Program-made: the position numbers and the translations under genes
Shown: in pieces, positions 15,597 through 24,676 of the stretch
Numbering within the stretch: the stretch's first letter is position 1
Layout: every line of letters begins with the position of its first letter
Assembly: GCA_013042695.1 (NCBI GenBank)
Contig: JABDPQ010000401.1
Location: forward strand, 1-30,564
Source: Desulfobacterales bacterium
GTDB taxonomy: Bacteria; Desulfobacterota; Desulfobulbia; Desulfobulbales; Desulfocapsaceae
DNA length: 30,564 nt
Reading direction: 5' to 3'
Notes under the pieces: model-generated
What the model was told of the DNA's origin: nothing
Databases searched by the model: none
The model's input: the letters and a program-made list of their open reading frames with translations, nothing else

Positions 15597-17450
15597 TTAT
15601 CGAGGAATAGATAGAAGTGCGATGAATATAAATGAATAAAGAGCCAGTGCATACATTTGAGAAACACCAAGTGTGAAGAGGCGGGTATTGAATAGGTGTC
15701 GTGCTCTTCCGAGGACAGTGCCAAGAATCGGCACTATTGGAAAAAGATAACGTCCTTGTGCCTGGAAGTCCTTGGTCCATGAATGATGCAGCGATACTGC
15801 GATCAAGGCTATGGACAATATGGCAGCGAGTATTCCAATGGCACTGTTTTCCAGTCCTCCTCTGAGAAACAAAACCAAGTAAATATAGAACAACAGAAAA
15901 ATTGCGGCCCATTTAACTAGATTATAAAAAGTCTTTGGTGCAGCTATCGTAAAGTAGCCATAAACACCAAATCCAGTGACAAAATTTTTCTGAAACCATT
16001 TGTCCCGCTTGATTAACTCATCAAGTGTCGTTCCTCGATCCTTTAGCTTAAGAGAAACATGCTTTTTATGTAATTCAGTACTCTGCTTGTACCATGGGTG
16101 TGCAATTTTTTCCTGCATCGCATGAAGCTTTTGGCTTCGATCAAAACCGTTCACATAATAATCAGCCCCAATTCTCATGCCAGCAAAAGCGAGGGCCAAG
16201 AGGGTAACAAGCACAATCCTTTTGCAGACAATAATCTTTGCGCCGCGATCAGAGGTTTTAAAAATCTGCAACAGGATGAGAAAATAGAAAAATACAATGA
16301 AGGGATAGTAGTTTTTCTTGAGTAGAAATAACAACGCAAGCAGAAGACTGATCAAAAGTATTGGCAGGATAAGAGATCTTTCATTCTCAGTTTTGAGTAG
16401 TCTGTTCAAATAACTTTTGGTTCTGACTAGCTCACATCCGGCAAGAAAACATATAAATAACGCAAACGCATCTGAGCCACAATAACTAAAGATATACCAA
16501 ATTTGCGGTGAAAGAAGAAACGGTACCGCAACAACACGAGCGGGAACTGATCGTATGGTGATCAAAACAATAAGAGCAAATAAAATGGAATTAAACATTC
16601 GTAGTGAAAATAATTGATTAATTTTAAATGTATTAAAAAGTTTCGAAACTTTACCCGCTAGAAGATAATAAATCTCGCCGTTGTTTAAACGTGATATGCC
16701 ATACACACTGTAGGTGTGTTCGATATCACTGTCATCGATAACAGGCGGCAGCCACCTGTCATGGTAGTAAGCTGTCGCATCAAGATGCACGTATTCGTCA
16801 GGATGCACATTGCGTTTACTCACTGCTGCCATTGTAACGACCAGGGCAAGAGCCATTGCCAACATGGCGGGTATGTAAAGATAGTTGACTTGCAATGGCT
16901 GGCAAGCGAATAGAAAGAGAATACTTATGAGACAAATCAGTCCATATGTTAATGCCTCGGCAAACCAATTAATACGTTCTCTTTCTAGTGTAAGATCATA
17001 ACTGAAGTTGGGGTCATTACCGGATGACACTACTCGCAGCCGGTCTGATTCAGCATCATAATCCAAAATATCAAAAAGTGGTTTTACTCTGCTAAAATCA
17101 ATAGAAAATTGTCTAAATCCTTTTTGCGAAAGAGTTAATTTTGATATCGATGCTTCACCCTCGTACTGGTGCGGGTCAATGCGAATTTTGGCTATCTTGT
17201 CTAAATCGGATAAAAAAAACGTATAGTGCGTTTGATTTGGATATACCTTCAACAAAGAGCGATTTTTCTCAGAAAAACGTTCATTATCTGCTGCCCAGTA
17301 TAATTTGAAAAAGGTGGTTTTGCTTACCTGAAGGTCTACTTCAACATAGGCTCGGTTAAAAAAGAAGTAGTAGTAGTAACCGCATAGTACTAAGCAGAGA
17401 AATGCTGTAAATAAAAGCTTATAATCATTTCTATTATGTTCATTCTCCAC
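15597..17450 (-). CDS. Polytopic membrane protein, DUF2142-like
   Basis: 617 aa from a GTG with a GAGAG ribosome site about eight bases upstream. One helix at about 12-29 is followed by an approximately 130-residue extracytoplasmic domain (31-160), then about ten hydrophobic helices to the C-terminus. Conserved-looking acidic loop VHPDEYVHLDATAYYHDRWLPP after helix 3 and, near the end, KDFQAQGRYLFPIVP resemble DUF2142 proteins and other GT-C type membrane glycosyltransferases (Asp-Glu in the first loop, QGRY late). I infer a role in adding sugars from lipid carriers, or exporting glycan, on the outer face. It is the last gene of the glycan cluster and starts four bases after the stop of the 78-aa gene. 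Family assignment is by pattern memory only. Confidence 0.72.
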   Translation of the reverse strand: MENEHNRNDYKLLFTAFLCLVLCGYYYYFFFNRAYVEVDLQVSKTTFFKLYWAADNERFSEKNRSLLKVYPNQTHYTFFLSDLDKIAKIRIDPHQYEGEASISKLTLSQKGFRQFSIDFSRVKPLFDILDYDAESDRLRVVSSGNDPNFSYDLTLERERINWFAEALTYGLICLISILFLFACQPLQVNYLYIPAMLAMALALVVTMAAVSKRNVHPDEYVHLDATAYYHDRWLPPVIDDSDIEHTYSVYGISRLNNGEIYYLLAGKVSKLFNTFKINQLFSLRMFNSILFALIVLITIRSVPARVVAVPFLLSPQIWYIFSYCGSDAFALFICFLAGCELVRTKSYLNRLLKTENERSLILPILLISLLLALLFLLKKNYYPFIVFFYFLILLQIFKTSDRGAKIIVCKRIVLVTLLALAFAGMRIGADYYVNGFDRSQKLHAMQEKIAHPWYKQSTELHKKHVSLKLKDRGTTLDELIKRDKWFQKNFVTGFGVYGYFTIAAPKTFYNLVKWAAIFLLFYIYLVLFLRGGLENSAIGILAAILSIALIAVSLHHSWTKDFQAQGRYLFPIVPILGTVLGRARHLFNTRLFTLGVSQMYALALYSFIFIALLSIPR

Positions 17451-17454
17451 AATT

Positions 17455-17691
17455 CTATCTCTCTTTCTTTAATAACCCATATAATCGGTGAAGCCGATCT
17501 TCGTTTCTAATCAGTAGGGAAAACAAAAATCCACCGAAATAGTGAAGCACCAGCAATACCACTGCCGGGCGAAAACCGACACCTTGCCTGAAATTGCCTA
17601 GAGGTATCAATTTGTTGAGAATATTAATTCTGACAACCCGAAAAAAACTATTTCCGGCTAGGTCATAACGTGAGTTTCCAAGTGGTTTCAT
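17455..17691 (-). CDS. Small conserved-looking protein of unknown function in the glycan cluster
   Basis: 78 aa not recognised. It begins MKPLGNSRYDLAGNSFFRV, has a motif-like NKLIPLGNFRQGVGFRP, one hydrophobic stretch (about 43-61, AVVLLVLHYFGGFLFSLLI) and a basic tail RLHRLYGLLKKER. A membrane-associated or single-pass small protein is likely. Position is the strongest evidence: ATG is one base after the HAD gene's stop, and its own stop is four bases before the DUF2142-like GTG, so the three are tightly packed and probably coupled. It could be a subunit or chaperone of the membrane protein that follows. It may also be the C-terminal remnant of a longer enzyme, though its clean spacing argues against decay. 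Confidence 0.6.
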   Translation of the reverse strand: MKPLGNSRYDLAGNSFFRVVRINILNKLIPLGNFRQGVGFRPAVVLLVLHYFGGFLFSLLIRNEDRLHRLYGLLKKER

Positions 17692-17692
17692 G

Positions 17693-19747
17693 TCAATTTT
17701 TTATAACAGATCTCACATGTCTCCAGAAATATCTTATGCGCACCAGAGGATTAAAACGTAAATTAAACTGCCCACAATCCCATAACTGTTTAATCGCTTT
17801 ATTATTTTTATTTGTTGGCATATGCGTTCCATGAAAATCATCTAGATGATGTTTATGACGGATATTGGCAATTTCAGCACTTTTAGGAAAAGCGAGTTTG
17901 GCCAGAGTAACATAATTCAGCCAGGGACGATAATCATCAAAACAATACCCCAGAAGAGCTGATGCAGCCCCGAATCGCTCGGCGGAATCAATAATACCCT
18001 GCTGCAGTTGTGCAAAATAGTCATCCTGCATTTTCTCGGCTCTGCCAACAGCATCAGTAGTTTCCCTAAACTTCAGCTTGTAGCCATTATCAGCCAATTC
18101 ATAGCCGTCAAGAGTTGGATACGGTGCCCGGCACGCTTCTTCAAAAACATCTCGAGCATAGAGGATACAACTTGCAGAAAGGTCAAACCGATTACGATCA
18201 TAGATAACCCCCTGAATATCATTTTTAAGGTCATCGGAAAAGCGAATACCACGGGTGGCGCCAAATAAAAAACCATGTAATCTCGGACAATCCTTTCGAT
18301 GCTTGACACTATTGTATAAAAAGCGTTGAATTGTTCCAAGCCAGCCGATGTCAACGATAGCAACCTGATCATGTGCGAAAAAAGCAACGTCTTCCAAGTA
18401 GCGGGATAAGGCCTCGTTTGCCGGCAAGGTCTGCCTTTTGACTTCTTCCTGGAATGATTCATCTTCGAGAAGCTCAAGCAGACGTATACTGTACTTCTGC
18501 TCGTAGCCTTCATGCAGCGGAGAAAGACAAGAGTCTTGAGTGAGGTTATATCGCGAGAGATGAGGGTGTAAGTTTTCCAGATCAAGCTTAAATATCCTGG
18601 CAATATCTCTGAAATCACGATTGCCAGCAGGTAGAAAAGCTATGCTTACGCTCATCTGTGTCAGACCGTCTACCGCACAGCTTGCCCCAGCAAGAGCCAT
18701 TCGACTGACATAGAGATATTCAATCTCCGGCAGATTACCATCAGGGTAAAGCAGTGGCGTGCATTTTTCCCAGACTTTCTTGAAGGTATAGCCTTCTCTT
18801 GAAAGGAAAAATATTTTGGATAATCCCAGGCGCCTGCACTCATCAGCTATATGTTGAACAAACGCACCTACCATTGGGCCAATGAAATTATACCCTTCGA
18901 CATAGAGATCGGGTTGTTCAACATTTTCACTTTCGTGAGGGAGCATTAGCTGCTGGAGAGCCCTGCCTCGGTAAAAAGGTCTGCCCTTGCCGTAATTATA
19001 ATATCTTTTAATGATCGATTTTCGATGCTTTTCACGAGCATCACGCAAGACAAGGGCCTGAAGACCGAATTCTGAGGCTCTTAAACCGTCTGAAATTGGG
19101 TTATCACCAATATGCAGCCACGAAGATTTATCGAGCGCGAATCTCTTTTCAATCAAAGGAAATGCTTTACCTGAAGCTTTAGCAAGGAACGTGTCAGCAG
19201 AAGAAATGACCTCGTCAACGAATGAGAGCAGGCCGGCCTTGTCAACCAGGATCTTCAGATGATCAGATGGCAAATACACGTCTGAAATGATAAATATCTG
19301 CTTTCCACGTTGATGAAGCTCTGCAAGCCATTCTGCCAATTGCCTGCGCGGAACCAGCATACTGCTCTCCATCTTTAGTTCATAGCTTGTGACAACATCC
19401 AATAAATTGTCACGATAGCGCTCCTGGAATAACTCCTGGAGGAGGCTTTTCATAAATACAGGATAAGAGGCCTCAAGGTCATCAAAGGTCTCGCCTGTTT
19501 CCTGGCGCTGCACCTGTTCTATCTGGTCACGCAGTTTTTGTATTGTTTGCCAGGATTTTTTGATTCCGTTAGTTTGTGCAAGTGAGGCAATGTACTGGGC
19601 AACCGGCAGTTTAACAAGATCAGGATCATGAATTCGACGAATCAGCAGGGTATCAAACAAATCAAAGCTGACGGTTTGGCTGCTGTCGGCCAAGTGCTTT
19701 GCCTCGTTAATAAGTCGATCAAGCGAATAATATGTTTTCCAGCTCAT
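17693..19747 (-). CDS. HAD-superfamily hydrolase, COG5610 type, with C-terminal glycan-associated region
   Basis: 684 aa. N-terminal HAD domain (about 22-240): motif I SFDLFDTLL with Asp29 and the second Asp in DLFD (Asp32), motif II IFIISDVYLP (Ser155), Lys at 190-194, motif III LHIGDNPISDG (Asp215, Asp220). All catalytic positions are present. Residues about 260-684 form a second conserved region (YNFIGPMVGAFVQHI, KIFFLSREGYTFKKVWE, VAIVDIGWLGTIQRFLY) typical of large COG5610 proteins found in polysaccharide clusters; its activity is not established to my knowledge. It could process a sugar or polyol phosphate for the glycan. An AGGA ribosome site precedes the ATG. It follows GT2 (19773-20684) by 25 bases. 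Confidence 0.85.
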   Translation of the reverse strand: MSWKTYYSLDRLINEAKHLADSSQTVSFDLFDTLLIRRIHDPDLVKLPVAQYIASLAQTNGIKKSWQTIQKLRDQIEQVQRQETGETFDDLEASYPVFMKSLLQELFQERYRDNLLDVVTSYELKMESSMLVPRRQLAEWLAELHQRGKQIFIISDVYLPSDHLKILVDKAGLLSFVDEVISSADTFLAKASGKAFPLIEKRFALDKSSWLHIGDNPISDGLRASEFGLQALVLRDAREKHRKSIIKRYYNYGKGRPFYRGRALQQLMLPHESENVEQPDLYVEGYNFIGPMVGAFVQHIADECRRLGLSKIFFLSREGYTFKKVWEKCTPLLYPDGNLPEIEYLYVSRMALAGASCAVDGLTQMSVSIAFLPAGNRDFRDIARIFKLDLENLHPHLSRYNLTQDSCLSPLHEGYEQKYSIRLLELLEDESFQEEVKRQTLPANEALSRYLEDVAFFAHDQVAIVDIGWLGTIQRFLYNSVKHRKDCPRLHGFLFGATRGIRFSDDLKNDIQGVIYDRNRFDLSASCILYARDVFEEACRAPYPTLDGYELADNGYKLKFRETTDAVGRAEKMQDDYFAQLQQGIIDSAERFGAASALLGYCFDDYRPWLNYVTLAKLAFPKSAEIANIRHKHHLDDFHGTHMPTNKNNKAIKQLWDCGQFNLRFNPLVRIRYFWRHVRSVIKN

Positions 19748-19772
19748 ATCCTGTGGACGGCAGTTGCAACAC

Positions 19773-20684
19773 TCATGAAAACTTCTTTTTCAGCCAAATT
19801 CTTACGGCCTTATTAAACTCATTGAAAGCTGGTCGCACACCTTGCGAAATCGGTGGGTAACGTGTAGTTCTGACCTCGTGTAGTTCTCTTTCAAGCTCTA
19901 CCAGCCGCTCACTTCCTGCCTTGACATATTGGTGGTACTTCTCAGGGACAGCTGCAAGCATATATTTTGCTATCAATTCTCTATCCTGCTCCCTGCCAGC
20001 AATTGCTGCCTCTCCGAGAGTGTTCCCACCATGTATACGATAATAAACAAGTTTTCTATCATCAACATAAGCAATTTGTTGAGGAAATAAGCGAATCATT
20101 CGAAATATGAAATCATAATCGTGCAGGTAGCGCAGGGAGCAGAAAGTGCCAACGTCTCTGGCAGCTTCCGCTGTCATAAATAAGTTGGATGTCGTAACCA
20201 TGAAATTACCTTTCAAGAAGGCTGTATATAAGTCGTTACATGAATAGTAAAAATCTCTATTTTTTTTATGCCAGATATTCCAGCCAAAATCTGAGTCATC
20301 AAAGGTTATATTCTCATCATCTATGGGTATAACATCACTAAAGGCACAAACAGCATTGTTTTTTTTGCAAACGTCGAGCAGTGTCTCGAGTCTGTCCAGG
20401 GTATACAAATCATCAGAATTTAAAATTGCGATATATGATCCTTTGGTCAGGCTTATTCCACGGTTAATGGCATTGTACGCATCCTGATTTTCCTGATGAT
20501 AATACTGTAATCGTGCATCGCTATACCCCTTTACCACCTCACCAGTATTGTCAGTTGAGCCGTCATCGACGACAACCAACTCCAGATCAGAACATGTTTG
20601 ATTGAGAACACTATCTATCGCAAGACCCACAAAGCGCTCATGGTTATACGCTGGTATCACTACTGAAACAAGAGGTTTGGCCAT
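19773..20684 (-). CDS. GT2-family glycosyltransferase
   Basis: 303 aa, cytoplasmic, a GT-A fold: SVVIPAYNHERFVGLAIDSV (residues 7-26), VVVDDGSTDNT with the nucleotide-binding Asp pair, INRGISLTKGSYIAILNSDDLY with the metal-binding DD, and RYLHDYDFIFRMI corresponding to the ED/D-region base. It lacks membrane helices. Transfers a sugar from a nucleotide sugar to a glycan or lipid-linked acceptor; sugar and linkage cannot be inferred. Good AAGG ribosome site seven bases before the ATG. A 136-base gap separates it from the preceding long GT gene, so an internal promoter is possible, while the HAD gene follows closely. Confidence 0.9.
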   Translation of the reverse strand: MAKPLVSVVIPAYNHERFVGLAIDSVLNQTCSDLELVVVDDGSTDNTGEVVKGYSDARLQYYHQENQDAYNAINRGISLTKGSYIAILNSDDLYTLDRLETLLDVCKKNNAVCAFSDVIPIDDENITFDDSDFGWNIWHKKNRDFYYSCNDLYTAFLKGNFMVTTSNLFMTAEAARDVGTFCSLRYLHDYDFIFRMIRLFPQQIAYVDDRKLVYYRIHGGNTLGEAAIAGREQDRELIAKYMLAAVPEKYHQYVKAGSERLVELERELHEVRTTRYPPISQGVRPAFNEFNKAVRIWLKKKFS

Positions 20685-20820
20685 GATGCTACCTTTTTAT
20701 CTTCGTCAGGATGTATGAACCCGCCGGCTTATAAATTAACCATCAATATCATTAGCTATTACAAGGAAACGGTGGTCTAACTAATTGAGAATTACCTTCA
20801 CGTCAACTCTTTCTTCATTC

Positions 20821-23175
20821 TCATTTTCCTAAAATCCATTGACGAAAAGCACCTCGATCTATATCATTTTCGTCTAAAATTCCACGGTTATAGTATGGAG
20901 CAAAAGCGTCCAGTTGCTGTTTCCACTTTTTTTGGAAACGTTTCTTTTCCGCTTTTAGCTCTTTGCCGTCTACGATTGGAAAAGTATTATTACACCCTCG
21001 TGCAGTTGCTTGCGCATAGGGTGTGTATAAAATTTCTTTACCTTGCTCGACTGCTCGCATTGAAAAATCCGCCATGGCTAAAATATGAGGAAACAGATTA
21101 AAATCAAAGCCGCCAAGCTGGTTAAACAATGATCTACTCAATAAACAGAAATCCCAATTGCTATAGTGTATCAATTGCGTGCAATGAAAACCATTGGCGT
21201 GGATAGAACTCAATGCCAGAAAATTGGCAAAGTATTGGCAATCTCTATTCGCAAGATCTGGTACCGTATATGATGCTCCATCTGTGTTGCTGTAATGAAA
21301 ATTTCCACAGACAATACCAATCTGGGAATTCTGTAGTAAGGGTGCAAGGAGTTCTGTAAGCCAGAGACTATCAACATCAATAATATTTGATCCAATAAAA
21401 GCGATATAATCTGTTTCGGTCTCAAGCACAGCGTTATGCAGCAAATTCGCTTTGTCCCTATGCTGATCTGCAGATACGCTCATGAAATGACTATTATCAT
21501 ACTGTGTCTTGTCTTTTAGCAGTGATAATTGTGAGTCATGATCTTTAGACCCTTTTTCAAGCCACTGTATAACTGAAACACTTGGTTCTCCACGATTCGG
21601 AAATTTGATGCGATAGTAAAATTTCAAATCTGTATCCTCAACAGATACCGAAAGATTCCTTCTATTCAAGGAATTTTCCAAGGCCCTTTTCCCAGCTTGA
21701 TGGGCATACGATTTCTGCCTATGATTGATGCTGGTGGAACTATCTGAGGCTCTCCAGTGATAGAGAATATGGGGTAAGTGGGCAATATTTTCAGTTTGTT
21801 CTGAGAGCTTGAGCATGAGATCATAATCCTGAGCACCGTCATAATCGCTGCTAAACCCGCCCAGCTTTTTAAAGAGTTTGGTCGCTACAACGAGGAAATG
21901 TGTTACATAATTATGAGAAAATAATAGGTCTCGGTTGAAATCGGGCTTATAGAACACTGATAGACGTGTACCGTCATCACCAATCAAATCTTCATCTGTG
22001 TAAATTACCTGAGAGCTGGTATCATTAATGGCCTGAGCTATTCGCAACAAGCAGTCTGGCGAAAGTTCATCATCATTATCTAAAAATCCAAGATAGTCTC
22101 CTTTTGCAAGTGAAGCTGCCGAATTGGTAGCGGCCGATATCCCCATGTTTTCATCATGAAAAGTTACTTTTATACGCGGATCCTTCCTAGCCCAACTGAG
22201 AAGTACCTGTTTTACTTCCTGATTGGGACTATCGTCATCGGCGAGACACAACTCCCAATGAGGATACGCCTGATAGACGACTGAACGAATGCAATTATTG
22301 AGGAAGCTGGTATTTGGCTCATATACTGGAACAATTACAGAGATAACTGGCTTGCCGGTCATTTGATCAACAAAATGGTTGATATAATCTTGGTTAAAAA
22401 CCCCTGTACTCAAATAATTTGAAAATGCCTCAGCCCTTGTTGCTTTTCTGGACATATGCAAGCGATAGTAATCAAGATCAAACCATTTATTAGGTTGAAT
22501 ACCTCTTTTTTCAGCATGTGTGACGAAATGGGAGAATGGATCAGACCGTGCATCGATATCGTCATTGAGCTGGCTTAGATAAAATTCTGGATCGAATACA
22601 GGAACGGGGCTTTTTCCTACCCTTGACCCAAATAACTTGTAATGGCGGATTATAATTTTCTTAGCTTTGTATAATACAGGGGTTTTATCAAGATACCAGT
22701 TGATTTCAAAAAACAACCCTGGCACGAGACCGTTTGGCGCTCCCAGCTGAGTGTAGTGAGTTAGAGGGTCACCGTTTTCTGGGGACCAGCCACTTCTCTG
22801 CTGATAGATTTTAGGATCAAAAAAGGGACTTGGCCACAGCCCTCTTTTCCATCCTTTCTTGAGATAATGAAAAAAAGGGTTTTGTTTGATACCCTGAGGA
22901 AAATAGGATGAAAGATAAAATGCAGTATCGAAGAGTGGATGAGGATCAGCTAACTGCACCCATTGATTATTGTTAATGACATAGTCGTGGCAGTATTCCT
23001 TGCTTTTCTTGATATATTCCCATAAAACGTCGCCTTTCTCGTTAGTATTGTTTTCTTCCAAAGCTTGAAAGTAGTCTGAATCAAATATCTGTAATTTTCT
23101 AATGTAACGATATTGTCGATAATTGCTACTCATACAATATCTTAAGCTAAGAGCCATTTTTTTAATGATATCCAT
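20821..23175 (-). CDS. Large GT2 protein: five N-terminal repeats, active GT-A domain, degenerate second GT domain
   Basis: 784 aa from the ATG at 23175; a TTG at 23202 would add nine residues and sits closer to the previous stop, so the start is uncertain. Residues about 82-268 contain five tandem 37/38-residue repeats, each beginning with Phe-Asp/Glu-x-x-(F/Y/I/W)-Tyr. GT-A domain about 275-505: VISVIVPVYEP, CLADDDSPN, GDYLGFLDNDDELSPD (metal-binding Asp366-369), GAQDYDLMLKL, YHWRASDSSTS. Residues about 531-726 look like a second GT-A domain whose DxD site is lost (AFIGSNIIDVDSLWLTELL) and whose DvDlclR is ADFSMR, so it is probably inactive or an acceptor-binding module. No membrane segments. 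Probably assembles a rhamnan-like or O-antigen-type glycan; the family is common in such clusters. Confidence 0.85.
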   Translation of the reverse strand: MDIIKKMALSLRYCMSSNYRQYRYIRKLQIFDSDYFQALEENNTNEKGDVLWEYIKKSKEYCHDYVINNNQWVQLADPHPLFDTAFYLSSYFPQGIKQNPFFHYLKKGWKRGLWPSPFFDPKIYQQRSGWSPENGDPLTHYTQLGAPNGLVPGLFFEINWYLDKTPVLYKAKKIIIRHYKLFGSRVGKSPVPVFDPEFYLSQLNDDIDARSDPFSHFVTHAEKRGIQPNKWFDLDYYRLHMSRKATRAEAFSNYLSTGVFNQDYINHFVDQMTGKPVISVIVPVYEPNTSFLNNCIRSVVYQAYPHWELCLADDDSPNQEVKQVLLSWARKDPRIKVTFHDENMGISAATNSAASLAKGDYLGFLDNDDELSPDCLLRIAQAINDTSSQVIYTDEDLIGDDGTRLSVFYKPDFNRDLLFSHNYVTHFLVVATKLFKKLGGFSSDYDGAQDYDLMLKLSEQTENIAHLPHILYHWRASDSSTSINHRQKSYAHQAGKRALENSLNRRNLSVSVEDTDLKFYYRIKFPNRGEPSVSVIQWLEKGSKDHDSQLSLLKDKTQYDNSHFMSVSADQHRDKANLLHNAVLETETDYIAFIGSNIIDVDSLWLTELLAPLLQNSQIGIVCGNFHYSNTDGASYTVPDLANRDCQYFANFLALSSIHANGFHCTQLIHYSNWDFCLLSRSLFNQLGGFDFNLFPHILAMADFSMRAVEQGKEILYTPYAQATARGCNNTFPIVDGKELKAEKKRFQKKWKQQLDAFAPYYNRGILDENDIDRGAFRQWILGK
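22372..22932 (-). repeat. Five tandem 37-38-residue protein repeats in the large GT
   Basis: Repeat units start with FDTAFYL, FDPKIYQ, FEINWYL, FDPEFYL and FDLDYYR, at residues 82, 119, 156, 194 and 232 of the ATG-started protein, a period of 37, 37, 38, 38. Each also carries a mid-unit HY/HF/NY and a Gly-containing end leading to a Pro or Asn (GLWPSP, GLVPG, GKSPVP, GIQPN). A possible worn copy starts at FDSDYFQ. DNA identity is low, so duplication is old. Confidence 0.8.
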
Positions 23176-23221
23176 GTGAACTATTTCACACCTGGAATAC
23201 AAGTCAACTTCTGTATCCCGT

Positions 23222-24421
23222 TTAGGAAGTGATAGTGGACTTTATCCATTTTGACAGACCAAAATAGCTCGAATCTTTTTTCTGACTTTTTTTCTGGAAG
23301 CTAATTATTTTTTTTAAGGCCATTTCGTTAACGGCCATTAGATTGACCGTAATAGCGACTCCTTTAATTTTTATAAGTTTTTCAGCAGCTACATCAAGGT
23401 AAATCTGTGGATCATCGTCATCGAACATGAAAAGACCTTCATGGTGAAATAAGGCATTTGAGCTCACCTTGGCTGGTGATAAAATTTCCGTCCGATCGTC
23501 AAACAGCAGTTCAACTAAACAAAGTTCAAGGCAGGCTGGTGCGTCGACTGGGTCAACCCGAAGAGATTCAATACTATCGAAAGTATCTACTGGAAATAGC
23601 ATTTTTCTTTTTCCAAGATCAATATTTCGGGCAACGCTGTTCTCATCACTTATCCCTTCGCCGCAGTCGATATATAATCGACTTGTAAAAGAACTTTCTT
23701 GAGTCTCGAGCAGCAGATTTATCCAAACTTCGATGTGAGCCCCTATAAAATCAGCATGACGGTAGTAAATGCGCTTGAACATCTCTGCTTTCTGCGATTT
23801 ATCTTTGGTTCTGACCATTGAATCAGCGGACACTCGGTAGTGAAAATAGCGTCCATCCAGCCTAACCACGTCCCTGCCTCTTTTAATCAAAGCCAGCCAA
23901 AAATCATAATCTTCCCAGCCGTACACCATTCCCGGATCATAACCACCTACGAGAACCCAATCTGATTTTCTATACAACGCAGTGCAGAAGATGATGTTAT
24001 CTTGAAGCATTCGCTCAACACTATAGTCTGGAAGTAACCATTCAGTTTCTACTGCTCCAAATAATATGGCACGGCAATAGACGATCCCGACCTCGGGGCT
24101 CTTATCAAGTATTGAAACTGCCTCTTCAATATAGGCGCTGTCAATAAAGTCATCAGCATCCAGTGGGAGAATATACTCTCCTGATGCCTGCGTTATGCCG
24201 TTATTTCTTGCAGCCGCAAGTCCCTTATTCTCAGTAGTAATAACACTGATTTTCTTATGCTCATACTGGCTGCATTTTATGTTGGTCAGCTCATCTGTAG
24301 AACCATCGTTTACAATGATGATTTCTAAATCTTGGAACGTTTGACAAAGTACGGAATCGACTGCCTGGTCGAGATAGTGACCCTGATTATAACAGGGGAT
24401 GATGACGCTTACTTTGGGCAT
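23222..24421 (-). CDS. GT2-family glycosyltransferase with C-terminal extension
   Basis: 399 aa. Residues about 3-230 are a GT2 GT-A domain: VSVIIPCYNQGHYLDQAVDSV, IIIVNDGSTDE, ENKGLAAARNNGI, GEYILPLDADDFID with the metal-binding DADD, and VYGWEDYDFWLALI supplying the catalytic acid ED. The remaining approximately 165 residues do not match a domain I recognise; they contain a beta-rich region (LYIDCGEGIS, RKMLFPVDTFDSIESLRVDP, LVELLFDD) that resembles carbohydrate-binding or discoidin-like modules found behind some GTs. AAGG ribosome site about eight bases before the ATG. The large GT starts within 50 bases of its stop. The 433-base gap upstream, with a repeat copy, separates it from the sulfotransferase gene. 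Confidence 0.88.
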   Translation of the reverse strand: MPKVSVIIPCYNQGHYLDQAVDSVLCQTFQDLEIIIVNDGSTDELTNIKCSQYEHKKISVITTENKGLAAARNNGITQASGEYILPLDADDFIDSAYIEEAVSILDKSPEVGIVYCRAILFGAVETEWLLPDYSVERMLQDNIIFCTALYRKSDWVLVGGYDPGMVYGWEDYDFWLALIKRGRDVVRLDGRYFHYRVSADSMVRTKDKSQKAEMFKRIYYRHADFIGAHIEVWINLLLETQESSFTSRLYIDCGEGISDENSVARNIDLGKRKMLFPVDTFDSIESLRVDPVDAPACLELCLVELLFDDRTEILSPAKVSSNALFHHEGLFMFDDDDPQIYLDVAAEKLIKIKGVAITVNLMAVNEMALKKIISFQKKSQKKDSSYFGLSKWIKSTITS

Positions 24422-24607
24422 AATACAACCTTGCTTTGTTTGGTGCGAGGCAACTATGTTTTATGAACATCACTCAAGAAAATTTACTTTGTAAGGACTT
24501 GAAACTATTTACAGTTCTTATCTGGTTTCACAATAATGGTATACTACTCTCTTTTGTTACCCAGGTAAATGACGAATCATGTAACAATTTGGGATAACAC
24601 AAATAAC

Positions 24608-24639
24608 CCAGCTATTAAAGGCTATCATTAAATAGCTGG
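24608..24639. terminator. Inverted repeat, possible weak terminator
   Basis: CCAGCTATT (24608-24616) pairs perfectly with AATAGCTGG (24631-24639) around a 14-base loop. No T-run follows on either strand, so intrinsic termination is doubtful; it could be a regulator site or mRNA hairpin downstream of the sulfotransferase gene. Confidence 0.3.
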
Positions 24640-24676
24640 TGATAACTTATGAGCAGTATATTGAACGTTGAATCAC

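Noticed and set aside
15551..15597. Possible bidirectional terminator between the ABC ATPase and DUF2142-like genes
   Set aside because: The only hairpin seen pairs GGT/ACC with mismatches; too weak to call.
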